Positions 10,936 through 20,594 of a stretch of 64,000 nt of DNA are shown one piece after another. Below the pieces are notes generated by a model that was given only the letters and a program-made list of their open reading frames with translations, was not told the DNA's origin and did no database searches. Origin of the DNA: Diplonema japonicum (taxonomy: Eukaryota > Euglenozoa > Diplonemea > Diplonemida > Diplonemidae). The stretch spans positions 248,001-312,000 of the forward strand of contig OZ025684.1 in assembly GCA_964019335.1 (NCBI GenBank), written 5' to 3'. Numbering within the stretch: the stretch's first letter is position 1; every line of letters begins with the position of its first letter. The position numbers and the translations under genes are program-made.

Positions 10936-11570
10936 GGTACGCGGACGCCCTGAAGGCCCAGATAAAGAAAGAGCGGAAAAGACACAGAAGAGAAGCCCTT
11001 CTTACTGCTGTTGGTCCGGCTTCTGTTCCCGTTAGTCCTGTTGCCGCGCCTGGAGCTTCTGTTGTTGCCGGTCCTGTGGTTTCTGTTGCCGGTCCTGTGG
11101 TTTCTGTTGCCGGTCCTGTGGTTTCTGTTGCCGGTCCCGTTGCTTCTGTTGCCAACCCCGTGGCCTCCCCTGCTGCCCCGACACCTTCACAGATTGCAAA
11201 ATCAGCAATGCTAGAGGTTGACAAAAGGACAAAGATTATGCGTCCTTTTGTTCTTGCCTGGGGTGTCGAGGCTTACCGCAAGCTAACAATCCGGGCAGGG
11301 TTCGCTTACCTTTTTAACGATCTCCCACCCGGGTCTGCATCCGTGACCCCGCCCACTGAGGACGTTCCTGCGCCCTCGCCCTCCGCCCCCGCCTTCCGAG
11401 GTCGAGCTGGTTCGAGAAGCTGCGTGCAGATGCAGGAGTTGACCCGATGGAGATTGATCCATTGGAGCCATTGGGACAGTCAGTCGACCCGGAACCAGCA
11501 CCCGAAGACCCGGACATTGAGATCACTGAGATGTTCAGCAGGCTGGGGGGTATTTTGTTTTTGTCTTGGG
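10936..11570 (+). pseudogene. Coding remnant of unknown function inside the TIR element
   Basis: A GC-rich plus-strand frame reads RYADALKAQIKKERKRHRRE, an Ala/Val/Pro repeat, then RPFVLAWGVEAYRKLTIRAG. Around 11400-11425 the sense frame appears to shift by one base, continuing as WFEKLRADAGVDPMEIDPLE and EPAPEDPDIEITEMFSRLG to a stop near 11582. Base composition is unlike the surrounding AT-rich DNA. I do not recognise the family. No ATG is obvious, so it may be the 3' part of an element gene. Confidence 0.4.
11064..11168 (+). repeat. 21 bp minisatellite (about five units)
   Basis: Unit GTTGCCGGTCCTGTGGTTTCT occurs three times perfectly (11064-11126), then twice with changes up to 11168. 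In frame it encodes VAGPVVS repeats. Confidence 0.9.
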
Positions 11571-12378
11571 ATTTTTTATTTTAGGGATATTTTCTGGGAT
11601 TCTTTTTATTTTTGTAATTTTTATGTTCTGTTTTAATGGTGTTCTGTAAATATTATGTACCTTTTTCGAATTTTTTGCCCAATTTGGGACTTTTCACATA
11701 ACAATATAAGTACAAATCCGGTATTAAAATGGGGTGGGGAGAACTTACCCTTAAAGTGCCATTTTTGCCTATTTAAGGCTAAAATCCCTTTAAAACCCCT
11801 TAAAAAAGCAAAATTTTCACTTTTAAAGTATTATGAGTGCAAAAGAAAAGGAAAAACCTCAGCAGATGGGTAGAGAATGAAAGTTTGACCCCAAAGATAC
11901 CAATGTCGAAGCTCTGCATGAGCAGGCAAGTGTTAAGATTTGGTTTTTCTGAAAAAGGTCAAAATTCCTTAGGATGTAAAAAACCGGGTTTTCAGGGGCT
12001 ATGCGGCGCCATATATTTTTCGCTAAGTACTTTTAACAGTAACCCGACCCTGGGTTGTACCCAGGGGTCACAAGTGCGCTTGAACACCAATTTTATGCAC
12101 CCTAGATGCTGCATTTTAAGCAATAAAATTGCATTTTAAACATTTTTCGCCGTTTTTCTGACCTCTATTTTTCGCTTCCCGGGGGCAGCCAGTTGCAAAG
12201 CCTGCCACCCTCATGGCAAAACAAGCATCGCAATTGAAAGAACGGCGTCATGTACATATATGTCATCTTCCTATGGTTGCATGCTGCCCTTTTTTTGCTC
12301 AAATAATCAAAACAAGAAATCTTCGGAAGTGCCCAAAAAAGTGTTGACATTTTCGTCCGGACGAGCTCATATATATAT

Positions 12379-13140
12379 ACCCGCTTTTGGAAATACACTC
12401 CCGTGGTCACGTGCGTCTCTTTTAGTTGTTTAATGTTTGATTGAGTTGCTTGTGTAGCAAATAATAATTTAAAAAAAAAAGAAAGTATCGGAGCCTGCAG
12501 TTCGTGACAGGATCGCCTAACAAAAAAAAAAAAAAAAAAAGTGAGTTATTAGTTACTTACTTTTTGAAGTTGTTTTCCCGGTGATTCGATCTTGGGTTTT
12601 ACAGTATTCATCACCCTCTTTTTTCCGTCCCTCCCCTTTTTCTTTCTTATCCTTTTTTCTCCCCCCCCCCCCCCCCCTCAAAGATTCTGCAACCACATTC
12701 TTGTTTCGCCTCACTGTATCGGGTGAAACAAATGAGGAACAAAAAAAAAAAAGGAACAAAAGAAAAAGGGTGGAAATGGAGCAAGGGGAAAATATAAAAA
12801 AAAAAAAAAAAAAAAAAAAAAGAATAGCTGTGAAACCACCTCCTTCAATGTAATGGGATAAGGGACGCTCCTTTTGAGGGCGATGCCGAGAGAATTTCCC
12901 TTTCGCTTGTGTCCCCCAGGTCGGAAAACGTTGATCCCAAAAAAAAAAAAAAAAATGCTGTAAAAAAAAGCAAAATAAAAATATAAGCGGTAAAGGAGGA
13001 GTAAAAAAAAAAAAAAAAAAAACACACATGTTAACTTATTTCCCCCCGCGGGAACGACACTTATGACCCCCCCCTACTCCCCCCCTTTTCTTTCAGGGCA
13101 TATTTCTTTTTTTTTTTTTTTTTTCTGCACAAAAGAAAGC
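12379..13140. other. Spacer with dispersed repeat D (about 12833-12935)
   Basis: No gene supported. The block CACCTCCTTCAATGTAATGG, AAGGGACGCTCC and TTTCCCTTTCGCTTGTGT at 12833-12935 recurs at 23998-24160 in the same orientation. A 17-base C run (12661-12677) and A runs near 12797-12820 and 13003-13020 surround it. Confidence 0.5.
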
Positions 13141-13626
13141 CTACACATATTGAATATCGACGTCACCATCGTCCATTAGAATTGCAATAAAACGAGATTC
13201 GGTAGTCGAGGTAGAGTGGTGGGTCTCGGCAGGACTTGGTGGGGCAGCTGCGGAAGAAGCGACAGACTCATCATCCTCTTGCTGCAGCTCTGCTTGAGTG
13301 GACTTATCCGGTAAAGGGGGGCCCTCCTCTGAGAATGCCTGCCGCATCCATTCAGGAACCTTATCAAGCACGCAGGGTCCGTGCCGCGCTACGCGCTCCT
13401 CCAGACTCATTTTGTGCTGGAAAAGGTGCAGAAGCTCGCAGCTTTTCGCCTTGCACCCCTCCGCAGTCAGAAAGTCTTCACACCTTCTAAGGTCGCCCCT
13501 CATCTTCATCTGATACTGGCATTCCCTGCATCTCAGCGTCTTGAGCTCTTTGATAATGCGCACAATTTCCCACGAGTTGTGCTCATGTTGGTGAGCTAGC
13601 ACAGAGGGCGGCGTGTGGTGATGCAT
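13141..13626 (-). CDS. Small CCCH-type zinc-finger protein
   Basis: A 161-aa protein from the ATG at 13626. It has C33 and C36 (CREC) and then C49, C58, C63 and H67, a C-x8-C-x4-C-x3-H finger. Downstream lies SLEERVARHG and an acidic, Ser/Ala/Pro-rich tail ending DDGDVDIQYV. CCCH proteins in kinetoplastids are commonly RNA-binding regulators of mRNA stability, fitting organisms without gene-by-gene promoter control; the role here is inferred. The open frame extends upstream into homopolymers (poly-Phe, Lys), but the first ATG after the C/T tract and AG is 13626. Some C3H members have x5 rather than x4 spacing, so RNA binding is not certain. Confidence 0.7.
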   Translation of the reverse strand: MHHHTPPSVLAHQHEHNSWEIVRIIKELKTLRCRECQYQMKMRGDLRRCEDFLTAEGCKAKSCELLHLFQHKMSLEERVARHGPCVLDKVPEWMRQAFSEEGPPLPDKSTQAELQQEDDESVASSAAAPPSPAETHHSTSTTESRFIAILMDDGDVDIQYV

Positions 13627-14098
13627 TTGGTTTATTTTTGCCCTTTTTTTTTTTTTTTTTTTTAGAAGGAAAAAAAAAGGGGGGGGGGAAAAGGGAAATA
13701 AAAAAAAAAATAGGAAGAAGAAGAAGAAGAAGAAGATGAAGAAACAACAAGAAGAAAGAACAAGAAGAAGAAAAAAAAAAAGAAAACTTCCGAAATACCG
13801 TAAAGTCGGGACTGACAAAAACCCCCCGTACGCCAAAAATAACTTGGATATGTCAGCCCGGGAGTTAAATAACTTCCGGTCTGGCAGACCTCCGGACGTG
13901 ACAAAGACTCGGGACATAATAGTCCAGGGGGATGTTTTTTCACTTTACAGTATTCCTTTTGTCAGAACTACAGGTGTGCGGTTATGTAACTTCCGGTTGT
14001 GGTATTTTCCCTCCTTTCTTTCTTTTTTTTTTTTTTTTTTTTTTTTTGTTTTTTTTATAGTTTTTGACCCCTTGCAGAAAGGGAGGCAAAAAAGAAAT

Positions 14099-14138
<40 letters not shown>

Positions 14139-15193
14139 AAGAAGATTTTCAGGAGAGGCAGAGAAACAAAATTTAAAGAAAAAAAGGGGGGGGGTCCACG
14201 GCAGCCGTTTGCCGGCTGTCAGTGATAAGTAAATCTTTTTGGGGAGAAAAGAAAAAGAAGAATGCTTAAAGGCAAAAACCCAACTTGAGGACAACCCCTG
14301 CGGGGTCTACCTTTGATGCTGCCAGGAGGTCACCCCGCTTCTTTACTTCTGTGTACTGCTCGCTTTCAAACGGTTTTTTGGTCGCACTCCTACAAAAAAA
14401 AGGGGGGAAGTGAATGAATAAGGGAGTGGAAACTCCCTTTTTTTTTCTTTTCTTTTTTTTTCTTTTCTTTCTTTTGGTTCAGCTACAGTGAATGTTTGCA
14501 GAACCAGGGGGGGGAAAAAAAAAGAAGAAAGAAGAAAAGAAGAAGAAAAAAAAAATCACCACCGTAAATCAACACAGTTAGGAAAAAAAAGATATTCCGA
14601 AAGATTTCAATTTAAGTTTGCACCCTTTCTATAGGTTAAAATGCACCAGCTGTTGCGAATATATGAGTTAAGGAAGTCTTTGTGAGACGCCCCCTTGTTC
14701 TCATCTTCTACCTGCACCTATCCCCTTTCAGCAGCGTAAGTAATGTATCCAAAAAAATCAGAGTTTCTTGATTTACAGTTCTTTTTTTTTCTTCTTCTTC
14801 CCTTCTTTTTTTTTTTGATGGATTGTTAAGTCTGTTGATTGGTTGTTATTTGTAAACTCATCAAAAGGAACCGAAATAAACAAAAAATAATGTTTTTTAT
14901 TACAATGAGAAAATTAGGGAGCCCACTAATCACGTCATTTGCCACCGGAAGAAGGAGGGTTCTTTTTTTTTTCTCTTTTTTTTTCCCTTCTTTCTTTCAT
15001 GACACCTTACTCATGTGGGCTGTTTCAGCATTTCCTAGATAATAAATATTTAATAGAGGAAGAGAGAATTTATGGGAGGGGGGAGGGTATGCCGCTTTAA
15101 AAAAAAAAAAAAGAAAAAAGAGAGAAGAGGAGACCTTCAGCCACATATCGCCACAGGGTAAAACCCTTGAGCGATCAGCCCCCCCTAATCAAA
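13627..15193. other. Spacer with polypyrimidine tracts and a LINE tail
   Basis: No gene supported. On the minus strand, 13641-13790 is a C/T-rich tract serving the CCCH gene. At 14655-14730 (minus strand) the block GGGGGCGTCTCACAAAGACT and ACTCATATATTC is the LINE 3' tail also seen at 8756 and 20347. The remainder is A/T-run DNA. Confidence 0.55.
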
Positions 15194-15436
15194 TTAACCA
15201 TTAAAGGACGGGGGTTTTTGGGCAAAAAAAAGGTCACCATCGACTTTTTTATTTTCTAAAATTAAAACATCCTCGAGCATGCAACCATAGAACGACGCTT
15301 GTGTAAAAGAAAATACATCACCCAGGAGGGACAAAAAACACCCCCAGACCCCCCCTCAAAGGCCCTGGGAAGTGAATAGAATAAGGAATTGAAGTGAAAT
15401 TTATTGTAAAACCCCACCCATAGGTTAGACACTTCC

Positions 15437-17100
15437 TTACTTTTTTCGCTTGGGCCTCGGAGTGCTAGGGGGGGTTTTGCTTTTGGGACTTGGCTCAGAT
15501 GACGACCTGGGGAGAAGGGTATGTGTTTGGAGACGCTGGTACCTTAGGCGTTTCTTCGGTGTGGCCGGGCCTCCAGAGGGGGTAGATTGGGGTGGGTAAA
15601 CCACTGGTTCGTGATAGTCCGCAAAGCAAGCTGGGCACAGATGCACGTTACAAGCCTTGCAGATGAAGATAGTTTGCACCCGGACCCCCAAAACACGCAT
15701 GTGGTGTGTGCATTGTCTTGCTGCATCCAGTTTTTTGGACCAGTGACCTTTGGTGAAGTCGCGCCTGGCATCTTCCCTCATCGCGAACCCGTTTTTGGGT
15801 CTGCCTGGGCCTACTTGCTTCTTCACTGGAGCAAGATTAGGTACATTCTGTCGGTTTTCTTCGGATTGTTACCACCATTGACTGGACTTTCCTCGGATTG
15901 TTTCCACCACAAACCCGATTCCCACATCTGTTGTACAAGGGTAACGCCAGTATAGAAGTTATCGATGCCGGGGTACAAGGGGAACGCTATCGATGCCGAG
16001 CCATCCACCAGGTGGACACGAATAGTGGCATCGACAAGTCACGTGGGGTGCGCTTTCAGACTGAGCACGACGTTCACTTCATGTCAAGCAAGACGCCATT
16101 GAAGGCACCGCAGGAGATACGGGAGAACGTTGTAAGAGCTTTCATTGTCGCGCTCGAGCTGCAGGACAAGAAGCTCGAAGTAGAGCTCCGCCGCCGAGAC
16201 ATTCTGGTTGCCATGTTGTCCTTTTTTGGCATCATAAGCATTGGTGCTTCTGCAGTGATCACGTGGTACGCCAATCCTGCACGCGAGTCAGGGCTCCCAA
16301 ACACCAGCACCCCCCTACAATGACCTTCACCAAATGGGAAGGTAATATGCCAAGTGCTGAGATACCTCACATCGGGGTCCACAGTGCTGTGTTTGATTGC
16401 TTTTTCACGCTTTTACAATGGTATTAGCACTGCGGACAGTAGATCGACAAGTTGAACACGACCCTGTGTCAGATCCTGTCCGGTGCACAGCCTCACCTGT
16501 CCTCTTTGCAGGCTGGAATACTCTGAAGCGATGCCTACCGTGTGACTTGATCATACTCTCATCAATGATCGATTCTCCGGGGGAATAGTGTTGCAGACAG
16601 GTAGGGGAGCAAGAATCTTATTTTTTGCAACCTGTCTGTCTCTTCACCCCTCCAAAATGCAACGACCGCTGTAAGCGCAAAAGCAGTAACGTTTCATTAC
16701 ACTTGCCAAAAAAAGGTGTGGCGAGGGCACAAATGGTCGGCCAGTAATCTTTTATGCCAGCCTTGCGGATGATGTCCATGAGCACCCACAAGGCCACAAA
16801 CTGATAGATATCGTCCACAGTGAAGTCAAAGTCAGGGTTGTGGTACTTGCAAACGGTGCAAAGAGATTTCACAAACCCCATTGAGATGAACAGCTTGGAA
16901 ATCCTTGATGCACTCATGTGGGAAAAGGGTGATTTCTGCCCCCCCCTGTGTCCTGTCACTTCTTACGCGTAACCTGCGTAATATCGCTCCCAGGGCATAT
17001 TTTCACTCTTCTCGTCACTACTGGCGCTAGGTGAGGTCCCATCGTCAGTGAGAATGTCCCCTTGGGCACTCCCGAACTCGTCTGAATCAGTACTGCTCAT
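15437..17100 (-). pseudogene. piggyBac transposase pseudogene
   Basis: Pieces are in the right order but in different frames. An acidic N-terminus starts at 17100 (MSSTDSDEFGSAQ) and hits a stop near 16966. The N-terminal domain follows at 16940-16640 (DIYQFVALWVLMDIIRKAG, then IKDYW and TPFFGK). A catalytic-Asp region lies near 16585-16470 (SPGESIIDESMIKSHGRH). The second-Asp motif IDNFYTG lies near 15965. A C-terminal Cys-rich domain at 15730-15600 has QCTHHMR, CKACNVHLCPACF and YH. Several frameshifts and stops separate them, and about 150 residues expected between NFYT and the Cys-rich domain are missing. The protein cannot be made intact. Confidence 0.8.
16026..16323 (+). other. Unmatched segment within the piggyBac element, plus-strand open frame
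   Basis: The distance between the first- and second-Asp motifs of the transposase is about 300 bp too long. The excess matches a plus-strand frame reading KTPLKAPQEIRENVVRAF, a charged helix, and a hydrophobic stretch ILVAMLSFFGIISIGASAV, ending in TGA at 16321. It may be a captured host fragment or a nested insertion. I do not recognise it. Confidence 0.3.
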
Positions 17101-17304
17101 CTGAGTTTTCGTGCCACCAAAAACTGGTTTCGAGGGTGTTTTTGGAGGTTAATCTAGGGGCCAAAAGTGATTTTAGATGGAAAAGAAATCGCGGAACTAG
17201 GTCATTCTGTGCAAGGGTAAGGGTCTATGGTACTTAAAATGCCTATACAAAAATTTTAATTTTTTGATCGCTAGATATCTAGCGCTTCGTCCTTTAATGG
17301 TTAA

Positions 17305-17829
17305 ACGATTTTTCTTTTCTCATTTCTTTTTTCTGCAACATGCCCAAAGATGAGATGTAATAACTACAATGCTTAATTCTTAGCACAAATAAAAAGAAAC
17401 AAACAATCTCCACCCCAAAGAGATTTCTCTACCTTTCCCCTCTTAGTCCACGGCCAAACAAGAAAAAATATGTAGAATTCACAACGGATAGCAGCACTAG
17501 ATGACAGAGCTCTACCACATTCTTTTTTGCAGGGTTTTCTTTAGGGGGGTTAGGAGCTTGTCAGTCTCACGAGGAGGGAAGAAAAAAAAAGAAAGGTCTC
17601 CCCCCCCCCAAAAAAAAACTCGTTGTAAAAGCCCGCCATTTTTGTATTAAAAAAATGAAAACCCTTTGCAGAAACAAGGGCGCAGGACGAAACAAAGAGA
17701 AAAAGAATACAAACATGGGGGATTAAACCCTTCCGCAAGCCCATAGGTAGGCGGGTATGCATTGGTCGGTGCTCCACGTGGAGTCGGCGGGCTTAAGAGC
17801 GGGTTGCCCCTCACAATGTTCGAAAATAA
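17305..17829. other. Spacer 3' of the pseudo-cyclase gene
   Basis: No gene or repeat recognised. Short C and A runs only; this would hold the 3' UTR of the gene ending at 17830. Confidence 0.5.
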
Positions 17830-19986
17830 TTATTGCGAGTCTTTCTTTTGCTGAAAGTTCGCAACCTCAAGTAAGGTCATAGGGGCCTGCCCTGGGAGGA
17901 TGGGCGACCGGGGTTGGGAAAGCTTTGAGTGCTTGCTTTCAATCCTACACAGCGCAGCTTTCCTAGTCGGCGTCACACTACGGTAGTTATCTTCTCCAGG
18001 GAACACTACAAAACCAGCGGTGACATGGCGCACAAAGGGGACAGGGAGCGAGAGAGAGGCAGCGGAGCGGGATAGACCATTCCCGTTCTCAAGGTTCACC
18101 AACAGAGAGCCCCGAGGGTTGTGCACTCTAGCGCCCCGTCGTGTAGGGCTGGTCGACGCCACCTGATGAAGGTCCTTCTCCGCAGCAACCACAACAGCAC
18201 ACCATCTCCTGGCTACATCGTCGTCAGGAAACACTCGGATATGTTCCTCGAGCTTTACCTTTGCTTGAGGATACTTACCTTCTCTCATAAACTTGAACCC
18301 TTCGTTAAAAAGGTCGTACTCCCTTGCACTGTGGCTGTGTCCGTCTATCACATACATCCATTCCTCGTTCTTCTCGCAACTTACAGGTCCTAATACCTGA
18401 TAAACAGGTTGTTCACCATGCAGCCCTCCGATGGCATCCACGAGCCGGAAGTTGAAGTCGTACTGCGTAGCCCGCATTGTGGCAAGATCGGCGACAATCC
18501 CGAGCGACATCGACATCGAGAGTTGCGACATTCTCTTGGCGGTAGCAGGTGGTACACCTGATATGAATGTTGATGTTAAAAGCTCGTTGCCTATGGAGCC
18601 GGATACAATGTCGCCCATTGCAACAGCGCAGGAAATGGGAACGTCCTCCTTCATTTTGAACGAGTTCACTGCTGAAATACACGCTGCGGTTGCTAACTGC
18701 GGTGCACTTGCGACAAAATTCCAAACACCCCATGTAGCCGTCATGTTTTCCGGTCCAAGCCTTTCTACAGTACCCTTGTGGAGGGTGATGGACGCCATGA
18801 CGATAGATGCGAATCCGTCAAACCTGGCCTGCATCGTGCTGAGCGGGAGGTTTAACGTGGTCTCTGCTTCGAGAACTACGACAACGCTCTTTGCTTTTTT
18901 GTACTCCTTTTTTAAAAGCTGGGAGGAGCCCCCTGCTTTGCATATGAACGATTTTGCCTTGTCGGAGAAGCTGTCGGTACCCGTGCGTTTAAGGTTCCCG
19001 CTGCTAGAAGCGTTTGATTTCTCCCCCGCAGACATTGACGATCCGGAAGCTTCTTCCTCCGCTGCGAACGTGTACGATTTCAAGGTGTTGAACGCGGTCA
19101 GCGAAACACGATTGTTTCGATTCAGCTTCCAATCGGTGTTTGTGGAATCGGCTGCTGTTTGGCAGTCTGTATCATTTGAAGCAAGCAGTGCCTGCGGGAG
19201 ATATGAACGCACTCCAGAGCACCACTTCAACACACCGTACAACGCACCTTGTGTTCTGTTGGATGCGATTTTAGACTCCAGTTTAACTCGAGCTTGGTCC
19301 AAGTCGAGGCTTATTACATTCAGCAGTACGTGTTCGATCAGGACTATGTCACTGTGCCCCAACGCCAGCTTCGCCAGGCAGAACAGCGACAGCAGTCTTG
19401 TAGCAAACGCCTCCATCGTGTTTTCAGTATGGGTACCGAACCCGTCAGGTTTTAATTCCTTCTCCCGGGGCAGTATAAACCCAAATTCATACATATCATC
19501 CACTGTTCTAACCGCAACGTAACAAACTACTATTGAAAAAGATAATCGTGCGTGCCACGATTCTGGATAGTCAAGCTGTGCCATCAGCGGGATGACAAGC
19601 GGCCATGTCTCGTAGTCTGTGTACCATGATGCCCTCCCCCAGTCTCGCACGCAAACGATGATTGAGAGACAGGAGAAGAAAGCGTCCTTTGGAATGGGTG
19701 TTTTGTGCAGTATAAGGTACCCCGCGCATTGGACAAGCATGATGCAGCATAATAGGAGTGTAGTGATGTCTGTGACCGAGCTGCTTCCTCTGTCGATGAC
19801 GCGGTACAGGCAGATGCCAAGCCACACGGCGCTGCAGCCAACCCCTGCCCCGGGTAGGGCTTGGTATATTTTTTGCGTTATGATGTCTTGCTTGCTTCCC
19901 CTCTCTTCTTCGACCATGAGAATCGTCGTCCGTCGGTTTGTGTGTCTCCGGGTAGAGGGGGCCGCCATAGGGTTGTCTAACTCCAT
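17830..19986 (-). CDS. Multi-pass membrane protein with degenerate class III cyclase domain
   Basis: 718 aa from the ATG at 19986. Hydrophobic segments at about residues 45-62, 74-94, 102-115, 128-160 and 195-225 suggest a multi-pass N-terminal region. RSYLPQALL (about 260) precedes a Ser-rich linker. A cyclase-like domain at about 364-530 has SVVVVLEAETT where the first metal Asp should be, ENMTATWG where Gly-Asp is expected, and a recognisable core CAVAMGDIVSGSIGN. Both metal aspartates are lost, so catalysis is unlikely. A TPR-like helix pair follows (LFNEGFKFMREGKYPQAKVK). It lies directly downstream of the Amt-cyclase fusion on the same strand, with related C-terminal architecture. A longer frame begins 84 bp upstream at 20070, but the AG at 20003-20002 would remove that ATG. 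Confidence 0.75.
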   Translation of the reverse strand: MELDNPMAAPSTRRHTNRRTTILMVEEERGSKQDIITQKIYQALPGAGVGCSAVWLGICLYRVIDRGSSSVTDITTLLLCCIMLVQCAGYLILHKTPIPKDAFFSCLSIIVCVRDWGRASWYTDYETWPLVIPLMAQLDYPESWHARLSFSIVVCYVAVRTVDDMYEFGFILPREKELKPDGFGTHTENTMEAFATRLLSLFCLAKLALGHSDIVLIEHVLLNVISLDLDQARVKLESKIASNRTQGALYGVLKWCSGVRSYLPQALLASNDTDCQTAADSTNTDWKLNRNNRVSLTAFNTLKSYTFAAEEEASGSSMSAGEKSNASSSGNLKRTGTDSFSDKAKSFICKAGGSSQLLKKEYKKAKSVVVVLEAETTLNLPLSTMQARFDGFASIVMASITLHKGTVERLGPENMTATWGVWNFVASAPQLATAACISAVNSFKMKEDVPISCAVAMGDIVSGSIGNELLTSTFISGVPPATAKRMSQLSMSMSLGIVADLATMRATQYDFNFRLVDAIGGLHGEQPVYQVLGPVSCEKNEEWMYVIDGHSHSAREYDLFNEGFKFMREGKYPQAKVKLEEHIRVFPDDDVARRWCAVVVAAEKDLHQVASTSPTRRGARVHNPRGSLLVNLENGNGLSRSAASLSLPVPFVRHVTAGFVVFPGEDNYRSVTPTRKAALCRIESKHSKLSQPRSPILPGQAPMTLLEVANFQQKKDSQ

Positions 19987-20060
19987 TGCACCCCCTTTTC
20001 CCTGTGGGTGTGGAAAGATAAATATAAAGGACGCCGTCAGAACGAGAGAAAAAAAAAAAT
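19987..20060 (-). promoter_or_regulatory. Polypyrimidine tract and AG that set the start at 19986
   Basis: On the minus strand a T-rich tract (20060-20046) is followed by more pyrimidine-rich sequence ending ATTTATCTTTCCACACCCAC and then AG (plus 20003-20002), 16 bases before the ATG at 19986. The upstream in-frame ATG at 20070 lies before the AG. Confidence 0.5.
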
Positions 20061-20224
20061 TGAGTATCATAGCCTGCACGTTATACCGATACCAATCGGG
20101 TATTTCAATCGGTTCGGGTACTTAAATAGTGCAAAACTGGCCCGGGCACGCAGCCGCAGATGTCGAGATTGGGTCCAGAAATACGAAATATGACCATGAA
20201 CAAGGGTTACTAAACATATTGAAA

Positions 20225-20349
20225 TGAAAATAAGTGCATTATTTAGTGGTGGCGGGTTTAACTCGAAATTATTACTGCACTCGCTTCGCTCGTAAGATCC
20301 TCGTTAAACCCTCTGCCACCACGCGTGAAATAATGCAATCTTATTTTCA
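20225..20349. repeat. Foldback (palindromic) MITE-like element, copy 1
   Basis: Left arm TGAAAATAAGTGCATTATTT...GGTGGCGGGTTTAAC pairs with right arm GTTAAACCC...GCCACCAC...AAATAATGCAATCTTATTTTCA. The loop contains CTCGCTTCGCTCGTAAGATC. A diverged copy lies at 43863-43967, and a further one with a similar loop at 48629-48756. No coding capacity. Confidence 0.75.
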
Positions 20350-20412
20350 GGTGCAGGTAGAAGATGAGAACAAGGGGGCGTCTCACAAAGACTTCCTTTA
20401 ACTCATATATTT
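20347..20412 (+). mobile_element. LINE 3' tail fragment
   Basis: Contains GGTGCAGGTAGAAGATGAGA, AGGGGGCGTCTCACAAAGAC and CTTTAACTCATATATT, matching the LINE 3' tails at 8756-8830 and 14655-14730 but in plus orientation. It abuts the right end of the foldback element. A TTA microsatellite follows (20429-20452). Confidence 0.6.
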
Positions 20413-20594
20413 TCATTTAATAAAGAGTTATTATTATTATTATTATTATTATTTTTTTTTTTCTTTTGCTCGGCACAAAGTTGTCATTTAGTTTTAAAAA
20501 ATCACTCTTTCGAAAAGCCAATAAAATACTTGTTAACAACAAAAAAGAAAAGTTACTAGAAAAAGAAAAGGAACGATGACCCTGTAAAAGGACG

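Larger units (their letters stand above)
10343..12378. mobile_element. About 2 kb TIR element related to the MITE at 4482-4845
   Basis: Left TIR (10350-10378) and right TIR (12340-12368, reverse-complemented) both read GAGCTCGTCCGG, a short variable spacer, then ATGTCAACACT, matching at about 27 of 29 positions. TA-rich sequence (TATATAT) flanks both ends. Subterminal blocks match the MITE on both sides. The interior holds a GC-rich coding remnant, a 21 bp minisatellite and a degenerate direct repeat (ACCTTTTTCGGATTTTGGAC near 10772; ACCTTTTTCGAATTTTTTGC near 11659). No transposase motif is recognisable, so the element is probably non-autonomous or decayed. Confidence 0.7.
15194..17304 (-). 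mobile_element. piggyBac element with intact TIRs and TTAA target duplication
   Basis: TTAA at 15194-15197 is followed by CCATTAAAGGACG (15198-15210). The exact reverse complement CGTCCTTTAATGG (17288-17300) is followed by TTAA (17301-17304). Exact 13 bp TIRs flanked by TTAA are the hallmark of piggyBac-type insertion. The 2103 bp between them holds a broken piggyBac-like transposase on the minus strand. A perfect 16 bp palindrome CGCTAGATATCTAGCG (17269-17284) lies just inside the right end and may be a transposase-binding or hairpin site. Confidence 0.85.

Noticed and set aside
11064-11168. CRISPR-like array
   Set aside because: The 21 bp units are contiguous with no spacers and lie in a coding remnant: a minisatellite.
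12553-13029. Phe/Ser-rich minus-strand open frame of 158 codons, and many like it at homopolymer tracts
   Set aside because: Composed of translated T, A and C runs; no Met context, domain or compositional contrast with the spacer.
18431-19522. Plus-strand frame of 363 codons antisense to the pseudo-cyclase gene
   Set aside because: Shadow of the real minus-strand gene; no signal sequence or motif, and the minus-strand product has recognisable domains.
20429-20452. TTA microsatellite as a possible centromere or telomere feature
   Set aside because: Only about eight units and next to a LINE tail; an ordinary microsatellite. No TTAGGG-type repeat was seen in the window.
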